Source of the DNA: Ideonella margarita | Lineage (GTDB): Bacteria > Pseudomonadota > Gammaproteobacteria > Burkholderiales > Burkholderiaceae_C | Assembly (NCBI RefSeq): GCF_038066635.1 | Contig: NZ_JBBUTI010000001.1 | Coordinates: forward strand, 1-64,000 | DNA length: 64,000 bases | Direction of reading: 5' to 3' | Shown: piece after piece, positions 35,052-43,500 of the stretch | Layout of the letters: each line of letters opens with the position of its first letter | Numbering within the stretch: the first letter of the stretch is position 1 | Made by a program: the position numbers and the translations under genes | The notes under the pieces: generated by a model | Databases searched by the model: none | Told to the model about the DNA's origin: nothing | The model's input: only the letters and a program-made list of their open reading frames with translations

Positions 35052-36179
35052 ATGCGAAATAGCGAACCCGACAGTGTATCGGCGCCTCTGTCGGAACATA
35101 TCCATGCGGCCATTGCGGACGCTGGCGGCTGGGTGTCATTTGACCGCTTCATGGCGATGGCGCTGTATGCGCCGGGTCTGGGTTACTACAGCAACAGCCT
35201 GCGCAAGTTCGGCCTGATGCCGGCCAGCGGCAGCGATTTTGTCACCGCACCTGAGCTCTCACCCCTGTTCGGCCGCGCCGTGGCCAACCAGGTGGCGCAG
35301 GCCCTGCAGGTCACCGGCACCTCGCAGGTGTTCGAGTTTGGCGCCGGCTCCGGCGCGCTGGCCGAGCAGATGATCGACGCGCTCGATGCCGTGGCGCCCG
35401 GCCTGCTGCAGGCCTACACCATCATTGATCTGTCGGGCACGCTGCGTGAGCGGCAGGCCGCCCGCCTGGCCCGCTTCGGTGACCGCGTGCGCTGGGCCAC
35501 GCGCTGGCCCGAGGCCATGCACGGCGTGGTGGTGGGCAACGAGGTCCTCGACGCCATGCCGGTGCAATTGCTGCACTTCGACGGCGAGCAGTGGCTGGAG
35601 CGTGGCGTGGCCAGCCACCATGACGCGCTGGGTGCGCCCGGCTTCGTTTACGAAGACCGGCCCACCGAGCTGCGCCCGCCGCTGGAGGCGCCCTACGTGC
35701 CCGGCACGGTGACGGAGATTCACTTGCAGGCCGAGGGCTTCATCCGCAGCCTGGCCGCGCACCTGGTGCAAGGCGCCGCCTTCTTCATCGACTACGGCTT
35801 CCCCGAGGCCGAGTACTACCTGCCGCAGCGCCACATGGGCACCTTGATGTGCCACCGGCTGCACATGGCCGACGACCGGCCGCTGGAGGCGGTGGGCGAG
35901 AAGGACATCACCGCCCACATCAATTTCACCGGCATCGCCCTGGCTGCGCAGGAGGCCGGCATGGACGTCATCGGCTACACCAGCCAGGCGCGTTTCCTGG
36001 TGAATTGCGGCGTGGCGCCGATGGTGGAAGCCGCCGATCTGGCCGGCCGCGCGATGGCCCAGAAGCTGCTGACCGAGCATGAGATGGGTGAGCTGTTCAA
36101 GGTCATCGGCCTGGCGCCTGCGGGTGCGCTGCCTGATCCGATCGGCTTCATGGCGGGTGACCGCACCCACCGGCTCTGA
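35052..36179 (+). CDS. SAM-dependent methyltransferase, MidA/NDUFAF7 family
   Basis: A 375-residue member of the DUF185 family; the mitochondrial homologue NDUFAF7 methylates an arginine of a complex I subunit. The N-terminal FMAMALYAPGLGYYSN (33-48) is diagnostic; the SAM-binding loop is FEFGAGSGALAEQ near 95-107; VVVGNEVLDAMPVQ near 157-170 is conserved. The start is ATG 35052, with no SD. Downstream DUF2905 begins 9 bases after the stop. Confidence 0.92.
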   Translation: MRNSEPDSVSAPLSEHIHAAIADAGGWVSFDRFMAMALYAPGLGYYSNSLRKFGLMPASGSDFVTAPELSPLFGRAVANQVAQALQVTGTSQVFEFGAGSGALAEQMIDALDAVAPGLLQAYTIIDLSGTLRERQAARLARFGDRVRWATRWPEAMHGVVVGNEVLDAMPVQLLHFDGEQWLERGVASHHDALGAPGFVYEDRPTELRPPLEAPYVPGTVTEIHLQAEGFIRSLAAHLVQGAAFFIDYGFPEAEYYLPQRHMGTLMCHRLHMADDRPLEAVGEKDITAHINFTGIALAAQEAGMDVIGYTSQARFLVNCGVAPMVEAADLAGRAMAQKLLTEHEMGELFKVIGLAPAGALPDPIGFMAGDRTHRL

Positions 36180-36188
36180 GCCCGCCGC

Positions 36189-36380
36189 ATGCGCTGGTTC
36201 CTGGTCTTCCTGCTGGTGTTCCTGATTTTCAATCGGGCCGGTGCCTGGTTGCAGAAGCTGGGCCTGGGGCGCCTGCCGGGCGACCTGCGCTTCAGCATTT
36301 TCGGCCGCGAGTTCTTCCTGCCGCTGGCCAGCAGCGTGGTGCTGACCGTGCTGGCCAGCATCATCATGATGGTGTTCTGA
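36189..36380 (+). CDS. DUF2905 small membrane protein
   Basis: A 63-residue protein with two hydrophobic segments (about 3-15 and 42-62) and the DUF2905 core LGRLPGDLRFSIFGREFFLPLAS between them. Function unknown. Co-transcribed with midA and converging with cca 9 bases away. Confidence 0.88.
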   Translation: MRWFLVFLLVFLIFNRAGAWLQKLGLGRLPGDLRFSIFGREFFLPLASSVVLTVLASIIMMVF

Positions 36381-36389
36381 GCCGCAGGC

Positions 36390-37652
36390 TCAGGCGGCTG
36401 GCTCGCCCGGTGCCTGCAGCGCAGCCAGGGCCGGCAAGGCCTCGGCGATGGCCTGGGCGCGGGCCTTGTGGATCGCCTCGGCAATGGCCGGTCCGCGTGC
36501 GCCGCGCGCCACCGCCGCTTCCGCCACCGGCCCGGTGACCACCGCTTCCGCTGCGGCAAACGCGGCCAGCAGGCGCGGGCGAGACGGGTAAGGCGCGTCT
36601 TCGAACTGCCAGCGGCCGCGGGCATCGGCCTCGCAGGCCAGCAAGGCTTCAGTGAAACGCTCCGGCCGCCGGAAGGCGTCGCAGCGTTCGATCAGGCGCA
36701 GCAGCGCCGCGGCATTCAAGCCATCGGCGCGGTGGATGTTGGTGTGTTCACGCGCCACCAGCAGGGCCAGCTCGGCGCAGTCGGTGGGCACCTTCAGGCG
36801 CTGATGCACCTGGCGGGCCAGGCGCTCGCTGCGCAGTTCATGGGCAATGTGGCGCGGCCATTCCTCGGGCGGCGTGGCGCCTTTGCCGAGGTCATGGCAC
36901 AGCGTGGCCCAGCGCACGGTCAAGGGTGCGGCCAGCTTGGCGGCTTGTGCCAGCACCAACATCACATGCAGGCCGGTGTCCACCTCGGGGTGGTAGTCGG
37001 CGCGTTGCGGCACGCCCCACAGCCGGTCGAGCTCGGGCAGCAGGCGGGCCAGGGCGCCGCAGTCGCGCAGCACCTCGATCATGCGCACCGGGTGGTCTTC
37101 CATCAGGCCGCGGGACAGCTCCTGCCACACGCGCTCGGCCACCAGCGAATCCACCTCGCCGGCCGCCACCATGTCGCGCATCAGCGCCATGGTGTCGGGG
37201 GCCACGGTGAAGTCGCCGAAGCGTGCAGCGAAGCGGGCCAGCCGCAGGATGCGCACCGGGTCTTCGCCGAAGGCGGCGCTGACGTGCCGCAGCGTGCGCG
37301 AGGCCAGATCGCGCTGGCCGCCGTGCGGGTCGACGATGCGCCCGTCGGCACCCCGGGCCATCGCATTGATGGTCAGGTCTCGGCGCACGAGGTCGTCTTC
37401 GAGCGTCACGTCAATCGCGGTGTGGAAGACGAAGCCGTGGTAGCCCGGCGCGGTCTTGCGCTCGGTGCGGGCCAGCGCGTATTCCTCACGCGTTTCAGGG
37501 TGCAGGAAGACCGGGAAGTCTTTGCCCACCGGCAGGTAGCCGGCGGCCACCATGGCCTCGGGCGTGGCGCCGGTCACCACCCAGTCACGGTCGTGCACCG
37601 GCCGGCCCAGCAGGGCGTCGCGCACCGCGCCGCCCACCTCATAGACCTGCAT
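36390..37652 (-). CDS. cca: Multifunctional CCA tRNA nucleotidyltransferase
   Basis: A 420-residue enzyme that adds or repairs the CCA end of tRNAs. VGGAVRDALLGRPVHDRDWVV (in the first 30 residues) holds the nucleotidyltransferase DxD; the RRDLTINAMA motif is near 89-98. An HD domain (LCHDLGKG near 233-240) makes it the long type with phosphohydrolase activity. ATG 37652 is chosen; a GTG at 37658 would overlap the upstream stop as GTGA and add two residues. Confidence 0.95.
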   Translation of the reverse strand: MQVYEVGGAVRDALLGRPVHDRDWVVTGATPEAMVAAGYLPVGKDFPVFLHPETREEYALARTERKTAPGYHGFVFHTAIDVTLEDDLVRRDLTINAMARGADGRIVDPHGGQRDLASRTLRHVSAAFGEDPVRILRLARFAARFGDFTVAPDTMALMRDMVAAGEVDSLVAERVWQELSRGLMEDHPVRMIEVLRDCGALARLLPELDRLWGVPQRADYHPEVDTGLHVMLVLAQAAKLAAPLTVRWATLCHDLGKGATPPEEWPRHIAHELRSERLARQVHQRLKVPTDCAELALLVAREHTNIHRADGLNAAALLRLIERCDAFRRPERFTEALLACEADARGRWQFEDAPYPSRPRLLAAFAAAEAVVTGPVAEAAVARGARGPAIAEAIHKARAQAIAEALPALAALQAPGEPAA

Positions 37653-37654
37653 CG

Positions 37655-38605
37655 TCACCGGTGCAGGGCCCGCCAGGCATCCAGCCGGGCACAGGCCTGG
37701 TGCGGGGCCAGGTAGGACGGGCCGATGGCGGCCAGCGCGGCCGGCGTGATGCCCAGCGCAGCCAGGCCAGGCAGCAGGCCCGTGGCCACATTGGGCACGG
37801 TCATCGAGGCGAGGTTGTCGCGGCTCATCAGCGGTTCGCCCGGGGCCAGCTCCATCATCATCGCCTGCACCTGGGCCAGCGGGCCCGGCAGCGGCACGAT
37901 GGGCCGCTCATGGCCCGACAGCCGGCCGGCCAGCCGCACCAGGTCGGCCAGCGTCAACACATCGGGGCCGGCGCATTCATAGGTCTGGCCTGCCGTGGCC
38001 GGGTTGGCCAGACAGTGGGCGATGGCTTCGGCCACGTCGTCCACCCACACCGGCTGGAAGCGGGCGCTGGCGCCGGCCAGCGGCACCACGGGCGCCAGGG
38101 CCTGCAGTTGCGCAAACAGGTTCAGGAAGCGGTCTTGAGCACCGAAGATCACCGACGGGCGGAGCAGCGTCAGGTCGAGCGGTGCGGCCTTCAGCACGGC
38201 TTCGCCACGCGCCTTGCTGCGCAGGTAGCGCGACGGCGCATCGGCGGACACGCCCAGCGCGCTCACATGCACCAGCCGACGCACACCCTGGCGCACGCAG
38301 GCCGCGGCCAGGCGCTGGGGCAGCTGCACATGGGTGGCCTCGAAGGCGGCTTCGCTGCCGTGCAGGATGGCCACCAGGTTCACCACGGCGTCGCAGCCCG
38401 CCAGCAGCTGATCAAGCGCTGCGTCGTCATGCACATTGGCTTCCACCACATCCACCAGCGGCAGCAGCTGCACGGCCTGGGCATGGCTGCGGCGCCGCGT
38501 GGGCACCACCAGGCGCGGGCCGCCACTGCCGTAGTCCTGCACCAGTCTCTCGCACAGGGCGCGGCCGACAAAGCCGGACCCTCCCAGAATCAGCACGCGT
38601 TGCAT
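37655..38605 (-). CDS. NAD(P)-binding epimerase-like protein (NDUFA9 family)
   Basis: A 316-residue atypical SDR. The N-terminal Rossmann motif is LILGGSGFVGRAL (5-17). It resembles bacterial relatives of the complex I accessory subunit NDUFA9, which lack an epimerase active-site YxxxK in the normal position; YLRSKA around 130 is a partial match. The function is not established. It lies between the Slt gene and cca, same strand, with only 2-10 base gaps. Confidence 0.85.
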   Translation of the reverse strand: MQRVLILGGSGFVGRALCERLVQDYGSGGPRLVVPTRRRSHAQAVQLLPLVDVVEANVHDDAALDQLLAGCDAVVNLVAILHGSEAAFEATHVQLPQRLAAACVRQGVRRLVHVSALGVSADAPSRYLRSKARGEAVLKAAPLDLTLLRPSVIFGAQDRFLNLFAQLQALAPVVPLAGASARFQPVWVDDVAEAIAHCLANPATAGQTYECAGPDVLTLADLVRLAGRLSGHERPIVPLPGPLAQVQAMMMELAPGEPLMSRDNLASMTVPNVATGLLPGLAALGITPAALAAIGPSYLAPHQACARLDAWRALHR

Positions 38606-38615
38606 GGCTCCACCT

Positions 38616-40721
38616 TCAAGGCAAATCGTCGTTGGCCGGGGCGGCCGTGGCCTCCCGCGGGCCGATCGGCGCACCCAGGCGCGCCTTCAGCGAGGCCGGC
38701 TTGCCACTCAGCAGGCCGGCATAAATCGTGGCGTTCGAGAGCACCTTCTTGACGTAGTCGCGGGTCTCGTTGAACGGGATGTTCTCGGCCCAGATGGCGG
38801 CTTCCACCACCGGGCCTTCACGCCAGCGGCGCGGCCGGCCCGGGCCGGCGTTGTAGGCAGCCGCGGCCATGGCCTGCGAGCCGCCCAGGTCGTCCAGCAC
38901 CAGCTTCAGGTAAGCGGTGCCGATGCGCAGGTTGGTGTCGCGCTCGGTGATCATCTCGGGGCGGAAGCTGGTCAGGCCGATCTTCCTGGCGGTCCACTTC
39001 GCGGTGGCCGGCATCACCTGCATCAGGCCGGAAGCGCCCACGTTCGAGCGGGCGTCGACGATGAAGCGCGACTCCTGCCGGATCAGCCCGTACACATAGG
39101 CCGGGTCCAGACCGATGTCACCGGCCTTGGCCAGCAGCTCACGGCGCAGCGGGGTGGGGTAGCGCAGGGTCAGGTCGATCTCGGCGCGGGTGCGGTCGGC
39201 GCTGTTGATGCAGCGGTCCCACACTTCCCGATCACACGCCAGTTGGGCCGCGGCGATCAGCTCACGGTCGCTCATGCCGATGAGCGAAAAATTCCATTCG
39301 CGCACGCCTTCGCTGCGCAGCCCCATGCCGATGGCGAGCAGCGCACGCTGCAGGCCGGCGTGGTTGCGCGCGGCGGCTTGCTCGGCGCCCGTGGGGCTCA
39401 CCGGGCGGCCGGGCAGGGGCGCGACATTGCCCAATTCCTCGGCAGCCAGCTGCCCGTAGAAGTTCAGTGGCGAGGCGATGCCTTGCAGCAGGCGCCGGGC
39501 CTCATTGCGCGCGGCTTCGCCCGCCTCGGCGGCGGGCGCCATGCCCAGCACGCCGCGGGCGCGCCAGTACGCCCAGGCCGGGTCGGCGCGCTCAGTGGCG
39601 CTCATGGCTTCGATGCTGCGCAGCGTCCAGATCCAGCGCTCGCTGCCCTGGCCGTTGCGCAGGGCGCTTCGGGCCAGCCAGCCCAGCGTGTCGTCGCTCC
39701 AGTCGGGCGTATTGGTCTGGCGTTTGGGCAGGGCCTCAAACGCATTGCGGGTCCAGCCCAGCGCGTCAGGCCGCAGTTGCAGCGCGCCTTGCTTGGCCAC
39801 CTGTGACCAGGCCCAGGCCGCATGTTCCGCGCCCAGGATGGCGGCCCAGCGTTCCTGCAGCAGGTTGGCTGCAGCATCCGTGTCACTGGCGGCCACACGG
39901 GCCACGGCCAGCGAGGCCAGCTCACTCCGGTGGTGGGTCAGCGACGAGGCCTTGGTGAGCAGGTAGCGGGTGGGCTTGTCCAGCAACTCCACCAGCGCCT
40001 TGTCGACCGGATCACCCAGCAGCGCGGCGCTCTGGCGGGCCAGCTTCACACGGTTGTTCTCGACGCCCAGACGCACCCGGCGCCAGATGTCGTCGGCGCT
40101 GAACACCTTGGCCTCGAACAGCGTGCGGCCCATCAACAGGCAAGCATCATCGGGTTCGCGCTGGGCCATCCAGACGCGGCGTGCGGCGTCCAGCACCGGC
40201 TTGCCGGCGAGGTGGTCGACCAGCACCGCGTAGCAATGCACCTGCCGGTCGTCGTTCATGCGGAAGCGCGGCAGATCACGCGAGAAGGCGGCCCAGTCGC
40301 GGCGGCGGCCCAGCTCCAGCAGCCAGTCGTTGCGCAGGCGGTCTTCCACATAGCTGGCGGGCCAGCGGGCGTAGAAGGCTTCCACCTCGTCGGCGGTGGC
40401 CTCGTTCAGCCGGCTGGTGAGGTCCCAGTAATCGACCCAGGGCGCCAGCGGGTGGCGGCTGTCGATGGCCGCGATGCGGAAGGCGGCAAGCCGAGAGCGG
40501 TCGCGGCGCACAAAGGCTTCGCGGGCATCACGGATCAGCGGGTCAACACCGGCGGAGGGCTGCACCGCCGAGGTGTCTGTGGCCTGCGCCGAGGCCGCGC
40601 CGGTGCCAGCCAGCAGGGCCAAACCGACCCACAGGGCCAGCCCGTGGAGGGGCCGCAGCGGGCGTGGGTGGCGGGGGCGACTGCGGCGAAGAAGAAGGGC
40701 GTGGATCAGGGCAGAAAGCAT
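38616..40721 (-). CDS. slt: Soluble lytic murein transglycosylase (Slt70 type)
   Basis: A 701-residue periplasmic enzyme cleaving the glycan strands of peptidoglycan. An N-terminal signal sequence lies at about residues 28-47 after an unusually Arg-rich start. The middle ~450 residues form the helical superhelical U-domain. The C-terminal catalytic domain has the Glu550 in GLIRQESRF, followed by SGLMQVMPATAKW and MAAAAYNAGPGR. ATG 40721 is selected because upstream in-frame sequence lacks similarity. Confidence 0.93.
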   Translation of the reverse strand: MLSALIHALLLRRSRPRHPRPLRPLHGLALWVGLALLAGTGAASAQATDTSAVQPSAGVDPLIRDAREAFVRRDRSRLAAFRIAAIDSRHPLAPWVDYWDLTSRLNEATADEVEAFYARWPASYVEDRLRNDWLLELGRRRDWAAFSRDLPRFRMNDDRQVHCYAVLVDHLAGKPVLDAARRVWMAQREPDDACLLMGRTLFEAKVFSADDIWRRVRLGVENNRVKLARQSAALLGDPVDKALVELLDKPTRYLLTKASSLTHHRSELASLAVARVAASDTDAAANLLQERWAAILGAEHAAWAWSQVAKQGALQLRPDALGWTRNAFEALPKRQTNTPDWSDDTLGWLARSALRNGQGSERWIWTLRSIEAMSATERADPAWAYWRARGVLGMAPAAEAGEAARNEARRLLQGIASPLNFYGQLAAEELGNVAPLPGRPVSPTGAEQAAARNHAGLQRALLAIGMGLRSEGVREWNFSLIGMSDRELIAAAQLACDREVWDRCINSADRTRAEIDLTLRYPTPLRRELLAKAGDIGLDPAYVYGLIRQESRFIVDARSNVGASGLMQVMPATAKWTARKIGLTSFRPEMITERDTNLRIGTAYLKLVLDDLGGSQAMAAAAYNAGPGRPRRWREGPVVEAAIWAENIPFNETRDYVKKVLSNATIYAGLLSGKPASLKARLGAPIGPREATAAPANDDLP

Positions 40722-40781
40722 GGCCCGGCCACTGTACCGCAGCCCGGGTTTTCCCCGGGTGCGGCAGGCCACGTCAACGTG

Positions 40782-41462
40782 TCAACGCTGGGTGCGGTAA
40801 GGCTCTTCGAAGTCGAGGAAATCGGCTTCGGCCAGCGCCTCGGTCACCCAGGCCTGCACGCCGGGGCTGGCCCAGACGGCGTCCATCCACGGCCGCACGC
40901 TGGCGTCTACCGGCAAACCGTAGGTGCGGATGCGGCTGACCACCGGCGCGAAGTAGGCATCGGCGTTGCTGAAGTCGCCGAACAGGAAGGGCCCGCCGCT
41001 GTCGCGCAGGGCGTCGGCCCACATGGCTTGCAGGCGGTTCAGGTCGGCCTGGATGCCGGCGTGCTCGCGCAGCAGGCGCGCGCCCACATCGGCCAGCGAA
41101 GCCTCGATGTTCATGGCGCAGTGGCTGCGCAGCTGGGTGAAGCCGCTGTGCATCTCGGCGCACAGCGAGCGGGCACGGGCCCGGCGCGCCGCGTCACGCG
41201 GCCAGATGTTGTGTTCCGGAAAGCGCTCAGCCAGCGTTTCGGCAATGGCCAGCGTGTCCCACACCGCCAGCGCGCCATCCAGCAGCACCGGCACCTTGCC
41301 AGTCGGGCTGACGCCGCGGAGGGTCTGCTTGAAGGCGGAGTTCGCCTCGAAGCTGTCGAAGCGCACCAGGCGCTGCGCCACCGGCAACTGGAAGTGGTTG
41401 ACCAGCACCCCGGGCCGCATCGACCACGACGAATAATTCCTGTTGCCGATCCACAGTTCCAT
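40782..41462 (-). CDS. Glutathione S-transferase family protein
   Basis: A 226-residue GST-fold protein. The thioredoxin-like N-terminal domain begins LWIGNRNYSSWSMRPG (3-18) with candidate catalytic serines, and SPTGKVPVLLDG (about 57-68) is the glutathione-binding cis-Pro loop; the helical C domain follows. It resembles the GST subgroup including YfcF-like enzymes; substrate unknown. ATG 41462 has GGAG six bases upstream; ATG 41477 is an alternative. Confidence 0.9.
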   Translation of the reverse strand: MELWIGNRNYSSWSMRPGVLVNHFQLPVAQRLVRFDSFEANSAFKQTLRGVSPTGKVPVLLDGALAVWDTLAIAETLAERFPEHNIWPRDAARRARARSLCAEMHSGFTQLRSHCAMNIEASLADVGARLLREHAGIQADLNRLQAMWADALRDSGGPFLFGDFSNADAYFAPVVSRIRTYGLPVDASVRPWMDAVWASPGVQAWVTEALAEADFLDFEEPYRTQR

Positions 41463-41568
41463 CACACGCTCCGACATCCGTTGAGTTGAGGATCCGGATG
41501 CTAGCCCTGCGGGGTGTGGCCGTGGGTGCGTTGTGTGCATCCTCGCCATGCGTGCGCGGCATGAATGA

Positions 41569-42561
41569 TCAATCCGCGTGGGCCGCGCTGTCGCTGTCTT
41601 CCACGTCGCCGATGGCCTGCCGGGTTGCGGCCGCCTGGGCCAGCACCCAGCGGTTGAAGGCCTGCACTTCCGGGCGGGCGTCGTCGCTGCCGCCGGCCAG
41701 CGGCACCAGCCAGTAGCACCACGGCGACCAGCGCCGGCCTTCCGGGCCGAAGGGCTCGACCAGGTCGCCCCGCTCCAGCACGTCATGCACCATGGCCAGC
41801 CGCGCCAGGGCCACGCCTTGGCCAGCCAGGGCCGCCTGCATCTGCTGGTGGGTGTAGTTCATCGTGATCCAGCGGCGCGGCGCCATGCCCGCCATCTGCT
41901 GGGCGCTCAGCCAGGCCGGCCAGCCCAGCTCATCGGCGTGCTGGCTGTCGTCATCCATCTCCAGCAGTGTGTGCAGCGCCAGGTCGGTCGGCTGGCGCAG
42001 TGGCGGCGCTTCACCCCGGGCGATGGCGTCAGCCAGGCGGGTGCCGATGACGGGTGTCAGCACCTCGCCGAACAGGCGCTGCGCATGGGCCGGGGCGGTG
42101 GCCGGGCGGCAGTGGCGCAGGGCCACATCCAGCTCGATGTCGTCGAGTTCAGCGAAGCGGTCGGAGGCGGCGATGCGGATGTCGGCATCCGCATGGGTGC
42201 GCTCGAACAGCGGCAGCCGCGGCATCAGCCAGAGCGAGGCGAACGACGGGAAGGTGGTCACGCTGACCATGGCGCGGCTGCGGGTCATGCGGATCTGGCG
42301 CACGGTGGCGTCGATGCGGGCCAGCGCAGGCTCCACGGTGCGCTGCAGCACTCGGCCGGCGGCGGTCAGCTCGACCTTGCGGGTGGCGCGGTGGAACAGC
42401 GGTGCGCCCAGCTCTTCCTCCAGCCCCTTGATCTGGCGGCTGATGGCGGGCTGGGTCAGGTGCAGCTCGTCGGCTGCGCCACTGAAACTCAGGCGGCGCG
42501 AGACGGCTTCGAACGCCCGCAGGGCGTCCAGCGAAAGAGGGCGGCGGGGCAGGCGATTCAT
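41569..42561 (-). CDS. LysR-family transcriptional regulator (GcvA-like)
   Basis: A 330-residue regulator. The winged helix-turn-helix is at residues 9-68 (LSLDALRAFEAVSRRLSFSG..., ending near LFHRATRKVELT), followed by the substrate-binding domain. TQPAISRQIKGLEEELG is the recognition-helix region. The effector is unknown. It is divergent from a DUF2917 gene with 102 bases between start codons, a pairing that suggests local control of that gene. Confidence 0.92.
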   Translation of the reverse strand: MNRLPRRPLSLDALRAFEAVSRRLSFSGAADELHLTQPAISRQIKGLEEELGAPLFHRATRKVELTAAGRVLQRTVEPALARIDATVRQIRMTRSRAMVSVTTFPSFASLWLMPRLPLFERTHADADIRIAASDRFAELDDIELDVALRHCRPATAPAHAQRLFGEVLTPVIGTRLADAIARGEAPPLRQPTDLALHTLLEMDDDSQHADELGWPAWLSAQQMAGMAPRRWITMNYTHQQMQAALAGQGVALARLAMVHDVLERGDLVEPFGPEGRRWSPWCYWLVPLAGGSDDARPEVQAFNRWVLAQAAATRQAIGDVEDSDSAAHAD

Positions 42562-42630
42562 GCGTGAAGCTTATCAATCCGCCTCGCCGTTTTCATTCGT
42601 CAGAGTGAGGATATTTCTTCATCATTCGCT

Positions 42631-42657
42631 CCATGCATGGGATGGACCCATGGGGAG
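42631..42657. promoter_or_regulatory. Palindromes in the LysR/DUF2917 intergenic region
   Basis: CCATGCATGG (42631-42640) is a perfect 10-base palindrome and overlaps CATGGG...CCCATG (42636-42641 with 42647-42652, 5-base spacer). The second arm abuts the GGGGAG SD (42652-42657) of the DUF2917 gene. Candidate LysR operator or translation-control hairpin. Confidence 0.4.
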
Positions 42658-42663
42658 CAAGGC

Positions 42664-43068
42664 ATGGAACACGATCTCGATCACGTCCGCCGCTGGACGG
42701 CGCCGTCCGATGGCTGGCTGGTGGGCTGCCGCGGTGCGTCATGGGTGACGCGCGATGGTGAGCTCGACGACCATCAGCTGACGCCCGGCCACACCCTGGT
42801 GGTGAGCGCCGGCACGCGGCTGACGATGGGCCCCTGGGAGGGTGCTGAGGCCAGCCGCCTGGTGTGGGTGGCGGCACCGGCTGCCCGTTGCGCCACCGGC
42901 CCCCTGGGCACGGCACGCCACACCGGCTTGAACCTGGTGGCTGCGGCTGCGCGGGTAGGCGCTCAGGCCTTGGCGGCCTTGGCCCGCAAGGCCGACCACA
43001 TGGCCAGCCGCGCCCAGGGCAGCATCTGCTCGGGCGATTCCATGGCCTCTTCGGGCGCGTTGAAGTAA
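42664..43068 (+). CDS. DUF2917 protein, C terminus overlapping tfoX-like gene
   Basis: A 134-residue protein. Residues 4-70 match the DUF2917 pattern: RRWTAPSDGWLVGCRGASWVT, then LTPGHTLVVSAGTRLTMG, a cupin-like small beta domain. The last ~36 residues are antisense to the 3' end of the TfoX-like gene and look like read-through rather than a domain. GGGGAG at 42652-42657 supports ATG 42664. The divergent LysR gene is its likely regulator. Function unknown. Confidence 0.7.
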   Translation: MEHDLDHVRRWTAPSDGWLVGCRGASWVTRDGELDDHQLTPGHTLVVSAGTRLTMGPWEGAEASRLVWVAAPAARCATGPLGTARHTGLNLVAAAARVGAQALAALARKADHMASRAQGSICSGDSMASSGALK

Positions 43069-43301
43069 CTCATCACGCCCTGCTGGCCGCCCGCCTTTGC
43101 GTAGACAAAAGGCTGGCAGCCCGCGTCGACGAACCGGCCGCGCGTGGTGTCGTCCACCTTCAGGTAGAGCGTGCCGCCGGCGATCAGGGCCACGAAGACC
43201 TCGTCGACATACAGGCCGTGCCCGCCGAACATGCGGCGGCTGCGCACCGGCCCCAGCGCCCCCAGCAACTCCCTCGACCAGCTCAGCAGCGATTCGCTCA
43301 T
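42963..43301 (-). CDS. TfoX/Sxy N-terminal domain protein
   Basis: A 112-residue protein with only the TfoX N-terminal domain: RSRRMFGGHGLYVDEVFVALI (20-40) and LYLKVDD are the signatures. Full-length TfoX/Sxy promotes competence gene expression in gammaproteobacteria; stand-alone N-domain proteins like this one are common in Burkholderiales and not characterised. Its 3' 106 bases overlap the DUF2917 gene on the other strand. Confidence 0.87.
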   Translation of the reverse strand: MSESLLSWSRELLGALGPVRSRRMFGGHGLYVDEVFVALIAGGTLYLKVDDTTRGRFVDAGCQPFVYAKAGGQQGVMSYFNAPEEAMESPEQMLPWARLAMWSALRAKAAKA

Positions 43302-43350
43302 GCCGGCACTCTAACGGCGGTGTGCGCCGACATGTGTTGAGGCGCAGGCG

Positions 43351-43383
43351 AAAAAAAGGGCGCCTTCCATGCGGAAGGCGCCC
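43351..43383 (-). terminator. Intrinsic terminator of the porin gene
   Basis: On the minus strand: GGGCGCCTTCC, loop GCAT, GGAAGGCGCCC followed by seven T. An 11-base perfect stem with U-tract about 118 bases after the porin stop; clearly intrinsic. Confidence 0.9.
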
Positions 43384-43500
43384 AACGCTCTCGTGTGCCG
43401 GCATGTGATGTCACGCGTCCCCACGCGCGACCACACCGTCAGACGATGATCCCGACCCGCCGAGTTGCAGACAGCGGGCCGGGCTTTCCCGGCAGGGAAA

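Noticed and set aside
42664..43068. DUF2917 gene as a pseudogene
   Set aside because: The domain part is intact, with good SD and start; only the tail is odd, so it is kept as a CDS.
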